16,035 nt of DNA from Cryomorphaceae bacterium (lineage in GTDB: Bacteria; Bacteroidota; Bacteroidia; Flavobacteriales; Schleiferiaceae): the NCBI GenBank assembly GCA_002685435.1, contig NYXD01000103.1:1-16035 (forward strand), written 5' to 3'. The notes beneath the pieces were generated by a model, which ran no database searches, was not told where the DNA came from, and saw only the letters and a program-made list of their open reading frames with translations. Below, piece by piece: positions 5,968 through 14,459 of the stretch (its first letter is position 1; each line of letters starts with the position of its first letter). The translations under genes and the position numbers were made by a program.

Positions 5968-8768
5968 TTGATTTGAATTCCTGCTAAAATTTGTGTCGGA
6001 GCGGAGTAACGCGCCGGATTCCTAGGATCGGTACCGGTCTCTTGCGGGCCATTAAATTCTGGACGAGGATCGCGCCAAGTTAGCGGAACGTCGTCGCCAT
6101 ATTCGTAGGCACGGCCAGTTATAGGGTTGACCAATTGGGCATTTCTACGTCCGGTAATGTTCATTACCTCAAGGTTCAATAGAATCCCGCCCGTGCCAAA
6201 TTTAACTATAGCGTAGGATGCCTTTCCATTTATACCGAACCAGTAGGCACCCCTCTCTCTGAGGAAGTTAGAGTTGTCAACGCGGTATTGAGGTCTACCT
6301 ACATCGTTATAGCCTTCAAAGATTTGTGGTGTATATCGGTAACCAGAAGTGTATTGCGCATTTAGAGTTGCACGAAACTTACTACTATCATTTTGGAAAC
6401 TTATACCGCTATTAAATTTCCATGGTCTATCCCACGCCAAAAATTGCTCTTGTGTCAATGGAACCTCACCTGTTTGCGCAATCTGCAAGGCACTTTCACG
6501 TGCACTGTTCGACTTTCCTCTTGCCTGTTGGTACGATCCGTTAAAGAAAGTGGTGAAGGAATTATTTAATCTGGCATTGAACTGCGTCTCGACCCCAATT
6601 ATTTTTGCGTAGTCCTGGTTGATGTACATCGTCTTGGTAACAGGTCGGCCTGTAGCGTCTGTCGTGATGACACGGCGGGAAACGATGTAATCAAATCGGT
6701 TATTATTAAAAGCATTAATGGTCCAACCTATCCGACTACCGACTAAAGTCTTGTAACCAACTTCGTATGAGATATTAACTTCTGGATTTAGATTTGGGTT
6801 ACCCAACGACGATAAGAAGCTACGGTCCTGGTACTGTGGGTCTAGCCCAGCGTACATGAATCTTGGATGCGGCATACGCATGCTGTGACCGTAGTTAAAA
6901 TAAAGCACGTTGTTTTCAGTAACAGGAAAGCTCACATTTAATCTAGGTAGAAGGCGTACTTTCCAGCTTAAACCACCAGCATTAAATGAGTTTTGGTTGT
7001 AGGCGTCGCGAATGGCGGGTAGCACAGGCGAGGAAGAATCGGCTACCGCATTATCTGCAAATTTGCCTGGTGCCCAGTAGTTGAAACGCATTCCTAAAGT
7101 CGCTTTCACACCCTTGTATTCTATACGGTCTTGCGCAAATAATCCACCTTTTTGTGGGCTTACTTTCCAGATATCGTTGCTTGACCCGATGGAAACGGAT
7201 GGCGTGGTTGTACTGTCGTTTATAACTATCGGTGCGCCAACCCACGGGCGATAAACATCGACCCATTGATATTCCGTAAGTGCATGCTCCAAACCACCAC
7301 TGATCGTATGAATGGCATTAGGCTGGAACGTAAGCTTGCCCTTAAGTGTATGTTCTGCGGCATAATGATCATGCCAGATAGGAGTGACCCCGTCATTATT
7401 GACTAATCCATCTCCTGGTATGAGATAATAATTTCCGTAAGGATCGTTTGGGTTGAAGACTGTTAAATCTCCGGTAAAAATATAGTCTTCATCGTAAATC
7501 TGATCTACCGTTTCAGCGCGGAACGGACGCCCGTTGGCATCTGCACGTAGGTTTGTAAAAAGTCTTCCAGCGCTTACCGTTAGACCGGTTTTGGCATTCA
7601 GCCGCTTGTTCCAACCGAGCACGGTGAGGTTACTGTGGTGGGTATACGTCGTAGCGTTATCTAGATTATTGCTTCTTTCGTATTGAAATCCGGGTCTTAG
7701 AAGTGCATCAAAACCAACGATTTGAAGTGTTCTAGAATTCTGATTTATTTTAAGACTGTGACTGTTTGTCAAAGTCAATTTCCCTACAGTCTTATCTGCA
7801 TAGCTTAGTTTAATGGTATGGGTGTAGTCGTTACTCTGTCGTGGTGCCCAGACTTCCGGATTGTCTGGGAATAAGCTTGATTTTAACTGATCTGCTGTAG
7901 CACCAAAATAGTGATCAGACCACTGGCCTCGGGCCGTAGTGAATAGTCTGAGTTTTTTGTTTGTAAATGGAACAGGGGTACTGATGGTTACTTCTAATTC
8001 GTCTGTGTTGAAGGAAGTATTATCTACAATCTGATCCGTTTGATAATTTAAACCCCAACTAAATTTTTCACCACCTTCTTTAATACGGGTGTTAATGATA
8101 CCTGCAGATCCTCCGCCATATTCGGCACTTGCACCGCCCGTCATTAAATTCAATGAACCTACTGACGATGAACTTACACTTACCCCGCCGCCAGTTCCTG
8201 CTAGCGGGTCTTGAGCTGAAATACCATCAATCAAGTATTCCGTTTCATAAACACGTGCTCCACGGATTTGAAGGCCGTCTGTTGTTCGTTGAACTCCAGC
8301 TTGTTGTGCCAAGACATCTTCAACGCCTTTCGCTACTAGTTTCCCTATTTCATTACTTGATAGTGTAATAGCAGATGAAGCTTTTTCAAGGTCGACCTGA
8401 TTTTTCCGTCCCACTACTGTAACGGCATTGAGCATTTCACTTTGCTCTTGCATTTTAGCTGTGATATTTCCGGGTTTCTTACCCGTTATTTTAATATCAT
8501 TAAAGAGCATGGGTTGGTAGCCAATAAACTGAAATTTGACACTGTAGGTGCCGGGTTTTATATCTTTTAAAACAAAGTTTCCATCAAAATCCGTTAAAGT
8601 TTGATAAAACGTACCCACAATCGATACCGCAGCATTGGGTAGGGGTTCGTTAGTGCTTTTATCTACTGCTTTACCTCGTAAAACGCCTTTTTCTTGTGCA
8701 ACTCCTAAGAATTGACTAAGTACCATAGCTATGGAAAGAAAGACTTTAGAATACCGCATTAAATACAT
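5961..8768 (-). CDS. TonB-dependent outer membrane receptor with carboxypeptidase-regulatory-like N-terminal domain
   Basis: A 935-aa protein, a usual length for Bacteroidota TonB receptors. It has a signal peptide to about residue 25 (...FLGVAQ); a carboxypeptidase-regulatory/CNA-B-like domain at about 28-110 (GVLRGKAVDKSTNEPLPNA, TDFDGNFVLKDIKPGTYSV); a TonB-box-like LNAVTVVGRK near 113-122; a plug at about 130-230 (VEDVLAQQAGVQ, LQIRGARVYETEYLIDGIS, ASAEYGGGSAGIINTRI); then a beta barrel to the C-terminal GIQIKW. It would import a ligand using TonB energy. No SusD gene is adjacent, so a SusC/SusD glycan pair is not indicated. The ATG at 8768 is used here (GGAGGT lies 13 nt upstream), but the in-frame ATG at 8759 gives an equally good signal peptide. 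It overlaps the lipoprotein gene before it by 23 nt (14 with the later start). Confidence 0.95.
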   Translation of the reverse strand: MYLMRYSKVFLSIAMVLSQFLGVAQEKGVLRGKAVDKSTNEPLPNAAVSIVGTFYQTLTDFDGNFVLKDIKPGTYSVKFQFIGYQPMLFNDIKITGKKPGNITAKMQEQSEMLNAVTVVGRKNQVDLEKASSAITLSSNEIGKLVAKGVEDVLAQQAGVQRTTDGLQIRGARVYETEYLIDGISAQDPLAGTGGGVSVSSSSVGSLNLMTGGASAEYGGGSAGIINTRIKEGGEKFSWGLNYQTDQIVDNTSFNTDELEVTISTPVPFTNKKLRLFTTARGQWSDHYFGATADQLKSSLFPDNPEVWAPRQSNDYTHTIKLSYADKTVGKLTLTNSHSLKINQNSRTLQIVGFDALLRPGFQYERSNNLDNATTYTHHSNLTVLGWNKRLNAKTGLTVSAGRLFTNLRADANGRPFRAETVDQIYDEDYIFTGDLTVFNPNDPYGNYYLIPGDGLVNNDGVTPIWHDHYAAEHTLKGKLTFQPNAIHTISGGLEHALTEYQWVDVYRPWVGAPIVINDSTTTPSVSIGSSNDIWKVSPQKGGLFAQDRIEYKGVKATLGMRFNYWAPGKFADNAVADSSSPVLPAIRDAYNQNSFNAGGLSWKVRLLPRLNVSFPVTENNVLYFNYGHSMRMPHPRFMYAGLDPQYQDRSFLSSLGNPNLNPEVNISYEVGYKTLVGSRIGWTINAFNNNRFDYIVSRRVITTDATGRPVTKTMYINQDYAKIIGVETQFNARLNNSFTTFFNGSYQQARGKSNSARESALQIAQTGEVPLTQEQFLAWDRPWKFNSGISFQNDSSKFRATLNAQYTSGYRYTPQIFEGYNDVGRPQYRVDNSNFLRERGAYWFGINGKASYAIVKFGTGGILLNLEVMNITGRRNAQLVNPITGRAYEYGDDVPLTWRDPRPEFNGPQETGTDPRNPARYSAPTQILAGIQIKW

Positions 8769-10134
8769 GGTCTAGGAGTATACCTCCGTGATTGGTTGGT
8801 CTATTAAAAACATGTAATGGTAAAGCAACAAAAACTTGATTGATACTGCCGTTTTGTGTTCTTGTTGCACCCATTGTAGTGGTGCCATTCCAACCTGCAA
8901 TTTTTGTTATTTCACCGTCATAAAGTGCCGTTGCATCCGCTGAGGGTACGATAGGTGTAATACCAAGGACAATGTTTTGCGGCTGGAGGGCAGGAAAGCT
9001 AGGTTGCAATGGAGCCAATGTACTATCATTGGTTAGTCGTGCTTGTCCACTACTAAAGATTAAACTTTCTACAGGGAATATATCTAAAAAGGCTCCACCG
9101 GTCATGTTAGGTGAAAACTGCGAGGCAGTAAACAGCTTACCCCCTTGTTGTAGGAACTTCTGCGTACTCAATGCAAGGATGTTTAAAAGGTAATCATCAC
9201 CTGATTTTGTAGGGAATACTGTGGCATCCGTGAACAGCGCGATTTGAGTGTAGCTAGACATGATAATCTCAAAGGTGGGGTCCCAATAGGCAGGAATGCC
9301 CGATCCACTTACTGCGTCCATCTGGAGGTAGTCGTAATTAACACCCGCACTGTCCATCCAAGTTTTGTAGATACTGCCGATGTATTCGGGTTGTCCATTG
9401 ATGACCAGTGTTTCGCTATTGGCGGATTTCCAATAGAAACCTGCAGTGGTATCTACTGCTGAATACACTCCTGCACGGTCTTTCGCACGTAAGAAAATAA
9501 AGTTTTCACCTTGTAGATTCGCCCCTGGGATGGAATCAACAAACCCTGAGTTTTTGTAGTAGGCAACTTTTCCTTGAGAATCTGTAGCAAAGGACAACAA
9601 AGAAATGGAAGTTCCAATTTCAACCCAATTACCGGTATTCAACCTAAATTCTACACTTTCAATAGTTTCATCGCCATCGTCATCAGTTGCGCGCCAATCT
9701 ACTGTGGCTACAATGAACGCGCTATCTGATAAAAGCCCGTCTGGATCTATGGCCACCAAAGGGGCAGCATTCTTTATGGGTACAATGAGTGAAGCAGGTG
9801 AAGGGTCAGTCAGTCCTTCGTTATCTTCTGCCGCGACTGTGAGTAAAATGTCTGATGTATCCTGACCCGCTTCAATACTAAAACTGAAGGTACTGTCTGT
9901 ACTGGATGTAAAGCTTGAAATTTCATCCACAGTTATGTGGTAGCCATTGATAAAACCGTCTTGATCCATACCGTACCAATGCAGGGTTACGTTTGTGCCT
10001 AAACGGAGGTCACCGGAGCGCACAATGCTGTCGACTTGAAGCAGTGTTTCAGGTGCCTTGTTTACCACGGGATCGTTGGTCCCGCGGCAACTAAAGACGA
10101 GTACCGCTAAAGCGAAGTACAGTAGGTGTTTCAT
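8746..10134 (-). CDS. Lipoprotein with Ig/Fn3-like domains and a C-terminal alpha/beta region
   Basis: A 462-aa protein. The N-terminus MKHLLYFALAVLVFSC has a lipobox (VFSC) with Cys16 as the likely lipid anchor. Residues about 25-115 look like an Fn3/Ig-type sandwich (NVTLHWYGMDQDGFINGYHI, LLTVAAEDNEGLTDPSPAS). A second, similar unit at about 120-225 includes VDWRATDDDGDETIESVEFRL and FIFLRAKDRAGVYS. The region from about 238 on (LVINGQPEY, IALFTDATVF, KFLQQGGKLFTASQF) reads as an alpha/beta fold that could be glutamine-amidotransferase-like. I see no Cys-His-Glu catalytic set, so a binding role is more likely. It lies 3 nt after a T9SS cargo gene and overlaps the TonB receptor gene, suggesting it presents a ligand to that receptor. 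The function is inferred; it is not a SusD by sequence. Confidence 0.85.
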   Translation of the reverse strand: MKHLLYFALAVLVFSCRGTNDPVVNKAPETLLQVDSIVRSGDLRLGTNVTLHWYGMDQDGFINGYHITVDEISSFTSSTDSTFSFSIEAGQDTSDILLTVAAEDNEGLTDPSPASLIVPIKNAAPLVAIDPDGLLSDSAFIVATVDWRATDDDGDETIESVEFRLNTGNWVEIGTSISLLSFATDSQGKVAYYKNSGFVDSIPGANLQGENFIFLRAKDRAGVYSAVDTTAGFYWKSANSETLVINGQPEYIGSIYKTWMDSAGVNYDYLQMDAVSGSGIPAYWDPTFEIIMSSYTQIALFTDATVFPTKSGDDYLLNILALSTQKFLQQGGKLFTASQFSPNMTGGAFLDIFPVESLIFSSGQARLTNDSTLAPLQPSFPALQPQNIVLGITPIVPSADATALYDGEITKIAGWNGTTTMGATRTQNGSINQVFVALPLHVFNRPTNHGGILLDHVFNAVF

Positions 10135-10137
10135 GAA

Positions 10138-12339
10138 TTAGTGTTGAACAGAAATTCGAGTTAAGAATTGGCCTTTCGATCCTTCAAGACTTAATAAGTA
10201 CAGCCCATTAGGTAGTGCACTTACATCTACGTTTGACTCTTGAGAGAAACGCTCGCCTAAAACGCGTTTGCCGGCGCTGTTGTAGATTACGAGCATTCCA
10301 TCCATAGGTGCCTGAACAGTCAGCTGGTCATTGACAGGGTTCGGATAGTAAGCCACATTCATTTGGGCCAATTCTACTACGCTGATCGGTGAATTCGCTA
10401 CCGTAATGCTATCTAGGGTAACGTTTGCACCGATGAAGTCATTGTTGTTACGCGGTATTAAGCGGTAGTTGCTAAAACCGAAGTAAAGGATGCCTTCAAT
10501 GGCGTCAAAAGTCATAGTGTCGCTCACCACGACAGGTGTTACATTCATTTCACCGTCTAAACTGCTGTAAGAAGTGTCGGTGACTAATTGAACATCTAAT
10601 GAGCTGTATGCGGTAGTACTTTGACGTCCGGCAAGAACGCGGCCGCTATGACTCACTGCGGCAGTGTTTGAACTGCTCACAGCATAATCGCCAAAGCCTA
10701 AATTCGTTTGACTGATATGCAGTTTGCCGTTTGGTTGCTCGTAGCGTATGAACATACTTTCATAGGGTTCCCAGCCGAAGTTTGCATACGATGCTGAATC
10801 CGACGGGTCAAGCACTGTAGCACTTACAGTACCGAGGTTACCAGTTTTGTTTGCAGAGGTAACATTCAGACGGGTCATTCCGTAGTACTCTTCAACAACA
10901 CCTGTAACTTCAACTTCTTCATTGCGGTAAAATTGATTCAATCCAATTCCCACACACCAAATTCCACTCCAGGCAGAACCGGTTTCATCTTGAATATAGA
11001 GGTAACCAAGGTCACCAATTTTCGTTGAAGCAGTAACCACACCCTTGACGGTCACCTCTTGTGTTTCAAGCGGACTGTCTCCAAACGGATCCATAGTGTA
11101 TTGAATATCGTAAACGAGCATCCCATTATCACGGACCGTATAGAATTCAATGTTCGGTAAAGCTTGCGTCGTTGGTTTCGTTGGATACCAGCTCTCGTTT
11201 CCGTCATTATCTACCGCATAGATGTAATAGCGAACGGTACTTCCGTCCGTTTGTGCTGGGATTTCATATTCGTATTCATCCGTAGTACCGGCACTTAATG
11301 GGAAGGCATATTTTGGCATGTTTGCAATGCTTAGTGCGTTATCAGCAGTCCATGCGATACAAACACTGTCGACGGTACCGTCGTAGTCTGTGATATTACA
11401 GACGATTTCGACATCCTGATTGGAGGTAGGAACGGATGGATCACGCTCGAAGTTTGCGATATATGGCGGCGCGTAGCCCACGTTATAATGTAAACTGTCG
11501 AATGGATTGATTTCATAGCCACGTCCATTATCACCTGTACAACCGTTTGCGTCGTGACGAACAACACCGCTTAATGAGTTTAGGAACGTTCCAGGTACCG
11601 GAGGCACAAAAGAGCCTTGTGTTTGTGGAGAGTTTGGATTTACGGTGCTGTGCGAAGAAAGCTTTTGTGCTAAGAATCGGTCGCTTACGTTAATGACATT
11701 GCCATTGGCATCGGCTACATTGAAACTGACACGGTTTCCTGAAAATTGAATCACCGAGGTTACCGTCAGGTTTTCTAATGTAACGAATGAACCTTCGTAT
11801 TGCTCTCCTGTAGTGAGCTGATTCACCTGTTGGTTGTCGTTAAGATCACCCAAGGAAATGGTATCACTCACAACGGGATCGGTGGTTGTGGAAACGATAC
11901 TAAAGCTGTTGGCATCTACAAGACTTAATTGGTTTGAGCCATTATATTCACCGACCAAACCTTTGATCTCGACAATATCGCCAGGGAGTACTTGATTAAA
12001 TGTAGAAGGAACCTGAAGTGAACCATTTGAAGCCGAATAAACGCCCATAACTTCAATTCCTGCCCAAGGTGAGCTCTGTCCGCCTGCTGCAGTATCTTGA
12101 ATAAAAATGAACGGACGCTGTCCACCAGTTACTGAACCTGAGGCAACCTCTGAAGCCCATCCAGGAGTAACAACAACGCCGCGTGTTATGATGGTCTGAC
12201 CTAAGTAGGCAGAAGTATCGTTACATGTAGCCAAATCACTTGGTGAGACGTCGTTGATTGCACTTATACTAACGTACGATTGGCCGAAGGCAGTTGAAGC
12301 GAAGACGGCCAATAAAAGGGTGAGTAGATGTTTTTTCAT
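10138..12339 (-). CDS. Secreted T9SS cargo protein with two OB-fold-like domains
   Basis: A 733-aa protein with a signal peptide (MKKHLLTLLLAVFASTAFG, cleavage near 19/20). Residues about 20-270 look like an OB-type domain (TIITRGVVVTPG, FIFIQDTA, GDIVEIKGLVGEYNG, SFVTLENLTVTS). A sandwich domain at about 292-402 (VEIVCNITDYDGTVDSVCI, STVRYYIYAVDNDGNES) is followed by a second OB-type domain at about 402-640 (VTVKGVVTAS, GYLYIQDETG, EEVEVTGVVEEYYG). The tail from about 664 (AYYPNPVNDQL ... LPNGLYLLSLEGSKGQF) is a T9SS type A sorting domain, so the protein should be exported across the outer membrane and anchored or released. OB-type domains like these accompany secreted nucleases, and related modules occur in the large gene at 1-3732. 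No catalytic motif is seen. The start ATG overlaps the stop of the 706-aa gene by one base (TAATG). Confidence 0.88.
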   Translation of the reverse strand: MKKHLLTLLLAVFASTAFGQSYVSISAINDVSPSDLATCNDTSAYLGQTIITRGVVVTPGWASEVASGSVTGGQRPFIFIQDTAAGGQSSPWAGIEVMGVYSASNGSLQVPSTFNQVLPGDIVEIKGLVGEYNGSNQLSLVDANSFSIVSTTTDPVVSDTISLGDLNDNQQVNQLTTGEQYEGSFVTLENLTVTSVIQFSGNRVSFNVADANGNVINVSDRFLAQKLSSHSTVNPNSPQTQGSFVPPVPGTFLNSLSGVVRHDANGCTGDNGRGYEINPFDSLHYNVGYAPPYIANFERDPSVPTSNQDVEIVCNITDYDGTVDSVCIAWTADNALSIANMPKYAFPLSAGTTDEYEYEIPAQTDGSTVRYYIYAVDNDGNESWYPTKPTTQALPNIEFYTVRDNGMLVYDIQYTMDPFGDSPLETQEVTVKGVVTASTKIGDLGYLYIQDETGSAWSGIWCVGIGLNQFYRNEEVEVTGVVEEYYGMTRLNVTSANKTGNLGTVSATVLDPSDSASYANFGWEPYESMFIRYEQPNGKLHISQTNLGFGDYAVSSSNTAAVSHSGRVLAGRQSTTAYSSLDVQLVTDTSYSSLDGEMNVTPVVVSDTMTFDAIEGILYFGFSNYRLIPRNNNDFIGANVTLDSITVANSPISVVELAQMNVAYYPNPVNDQLTVQAPMDGMLVIYNSAGKRVLGERFSQESNVDVSALPNGLYLLSLEGSKGQFLTRISVQH

Positions 12340-14459
12340 TACTTAACTATTATAAAGGGTTCTGTAAATTGTTTTCCAGTTTCTAGATTCTGTACATGCA
12401 GAAGGTATGTGCCTCGAGCGATGATTTGACTTTCTTTTGATAATAAATCCCAGGCATGTTCTCCTCCTGAAAAAGTGTTTTGACCGGGATCTTCTGAACC
12501 AAAGGTTCTAAACCAACGGATGTCTGTACCATTATAATCCGGCGTGTGTTCAAAGGTATCGATCAAATCTCCCGCTGCAGTGGTGATGGTGATCTGGCAG
12601 TGTGCGGGTAAGTTGGCAAAAATGATTTTACGACTTTCTTCTTGAAAGTTACTCTGACCTTCCCATCCCGCGGTTAGGTAATATGGATTAGGATATGCAT
12701 ACGGTCTGTCATCCTCACTTGCAGCTTCTTTTCCAGGGAATACGCGAGTGACGTTTGCGAGTGCAGAGCTCTCAAGACTCTCAAGCCCCGAGTTTAAATC
12801 TCCCTTATCAAAAGCAGTTACAGCCATTCCGGTTTGCCATCCGTTAGGTAATGGTGAAATAGTGTAGGCGTATTTATAAACCACTGTGTCGTTCTCAAAT
12901 TCCTTTGGTGTGGAAAGTAAAACTGGCGTGAAGCCGTTATTCATTCCGTAACTGTTACCTGTACTGTCGAAAGATGCGACCAAGCTTAAATCTTCTGCAA
13001 GGTTTGGGGTGCCAAAAACATCAAAACCGGTCGATGTAGCATAGATATTGAATCCTTCAAAATCCTGTTTTTTCGAAATTGGATCGACACTTGTAACGCT
13101 ATTGTCCGCCCAATAAATGGTTGCGCTATTTTCACCAGCTTCCACCCTAGAATAAGGGATGGCTGGTGGAGTGGGGAGGATGAAGCGCGTGATTTCTCCG
13201 TTTCCATCTTTATCCTCGCCGGGATCGAGTACCCCATTGAAGTTTCCATCTTCACCGTTATACGTAGTTTGTGCCCAATTCGCTGCACTGAGTAATCCAC
13301 CACGTTGAACTGCATTATTTTGAGCGTTAGGATTTCCGTCTTCCATCTTTTTAGCCACGACAAAGGCAAAAGCAATATTAATGGTGTCGCCCGGCGCAAA
13401 GGTGCTGAAAGGACCGGCTGAAATAAGATCGGAACGGTTTCCTATTTTGTTAAGTTCGTTCTGTAGATCTACATCTAAGGTGCTCACGCAACCTGCAGCG
13501 GCAGGATTCTCCCAGCATGGACTATGATTAAAGCCATCGACCATTTTTTGATAGCGTTGCTGATCTGTTGTAGGGAAAAAGAAGGTGCTTTGACCACTAT
13601 TGTTAAATACCCATGCGTTGTAGTTTACGCGGAAACTAGAGTCGGTTCGAGGGTGACGGAAGCCTTGTTTGTCTTCGCCGCCTAAGAAGACTTGGCCTAC
13701 ATAACTGTCTGTAAAACCTTCGTCACCAGTGGCGTCATAACAATAAGCTAGATTTAAACTATCTACAAAACCGTTACCGCCTTGGGAATAGAAAGAAGCA
13801 CCTCCGGCACCAGCAGGCGTAATATTAATGTTACGAACTACGGTATTGTTCCACAGCCCTATGTGAAGATCATCGAAGGTTTGATCTCCCTTATTGTAAA
13901 TGGTCAGCGAGCACATGGCCATAAAGTCTGAAAAGCTGTAATTCCAATTCAAAAGGCGCATTTCTGCAACGATGTCCATCGGGTTAATGTGATTATTTAT
14001 CGGGATAGACGTTCCGGGTACTAACAAGGTAGAGTCAGAAAAATTGGCAATAAAATCTTGATGGGATATGGCGGATGAATTAAACTTTGGCGAGGTTCTG
14101 AGGCTACTTATCTCCTTTACAGGCATCCCCGGCACAGGATTGAATTCGAAGCCGCCGCGCCCAGGTGCATACCCTTGCGGTGAATCATATGCAGAGGTAC
14201 TGACACGTATGACCCCGTTTGCTGTTCCTCCAATCCAAATACCACCTTCAAATAAATGTTCAATACCCGATCCCGCTGGATATTCTAATGACGGCGTACC
14301 GGATCCGTCTTTATAACCTCTAAATGCATTTCCAAAAGTCCCCGCATTTGTTGCCGAAAGTCGAACATTCGCCTGCGTAGTTTGAAACTCTTCGAAGTTT
14401 TGTGCCTGCGTAAAAACGCTACACAAAAGGGCGAGAAGAAGGAGGATTCTGTGATGCAT
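12339..14459 (-). CDS. Secreted protein of unknown function with calcium-loop-like segment and YPNP C-terminal region
   Basis: A 706-aa protein with a signal peptide (MHHRILLLLALLCSVFTQA, cleavage before Gln20). I do not recognise a named domain in the first 400 residues, which are rich in Asn, Gly and aromatic residues (GIEHLFEGGIWIGGTANG, DIVAEMRLLNWNYSFSDF). Around 403-425 it has a dockerin- or EF-hand-like Asp-rich stretch (DGNFNGVLDPGEDKDGNGE). From about 440 there is an Fn3-like region (SATIYWADNSV, FEGFNIYAT). The end, from about 588 (YAYPNPYYLTAGWEG ... RGTYLLHVQNLETGKQFTEPFIIV), resembles a FlgD-Ig/T9SS-type tail, so T9SS export is likely but less certain than for its neighbours. Start and stop each overlap a neighbour by one base (TAATG). 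It is probably a structural or binding component of the surface unit. Confidence 0.85.
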   Translation of the reverse strand: MHHRILLLLALLCSVFTQAQNFEEFQTTQANVRLSATNAGTFGNAFRGYKDGSGTPSLEYPAGSGIEHLFEGGIWIGGTANGVIRVSTSAYDSPQGYAPGRGGFEFNPVPGMPVKEISSLRTSPKFNSSAISHQDFIANFSDSTLLVPGTSIPINNHINPMDIVAEMRLLNWNYSFSDFMAMCSLTIYNKGDQTFDDLHIGLWNNTVVRNINITPAGAGGASFYSQGGNGFVDSLNLAYCYDATGDEGFTDSYVGQVFLGGEDKQGFRHPRTDSSFRVNYNAWVFNNSGQSTFFFPTTDQQRYQKMVDGFNHSPCWENPAAAGCVSTLDVDLQNELNKIGNRSDLISAGPFSTFAPGDTINIAFAFVVAKKMEDGNPNAQNNAVQRGGLLSAANWAQTTYNGEDGNFNGVLDPGEDKDGNGEITRFILPTPPAIPYSRVEAGENSATIYWADNSVTSVDPISKKQDFEGFNIYATSTGFDVFGTPNLAEDLSLVASFDSTGNSYGMNNGFTPVLLSTPKEFENDTVVYKYAYTISPLPNGWQTGMAVTAFDKGDLNSGLESLESSALANVTRVFPGKEAASEDDRPYAYPNPYYLTAGWEGQSNFQEESRKIIFANLPAHCQITITTAAGDLIDTFEHTPDYNGTDIRWFRTFGSEDPGQNTFSGGEHAWDLLSKESQIIARGTYLLHVQNLETGKQFTEPFIIVK

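Noticed and set aside
5961..8768. A SusC/SusD polysaccharide utilisation locus
   Set aside because: No SusD-like protein, glycoside hydrolase or sulfatase is seen, and the receptor's neighbours are a PorV-like barrel and unrelated lipoproteins.
12986..13399. A 137-codon frame in another minus-strand frame
   Set aside because: It lies wholly inside the 706-aa secreted protein gene and its translation has no domain or signal; it is a shadow frame.
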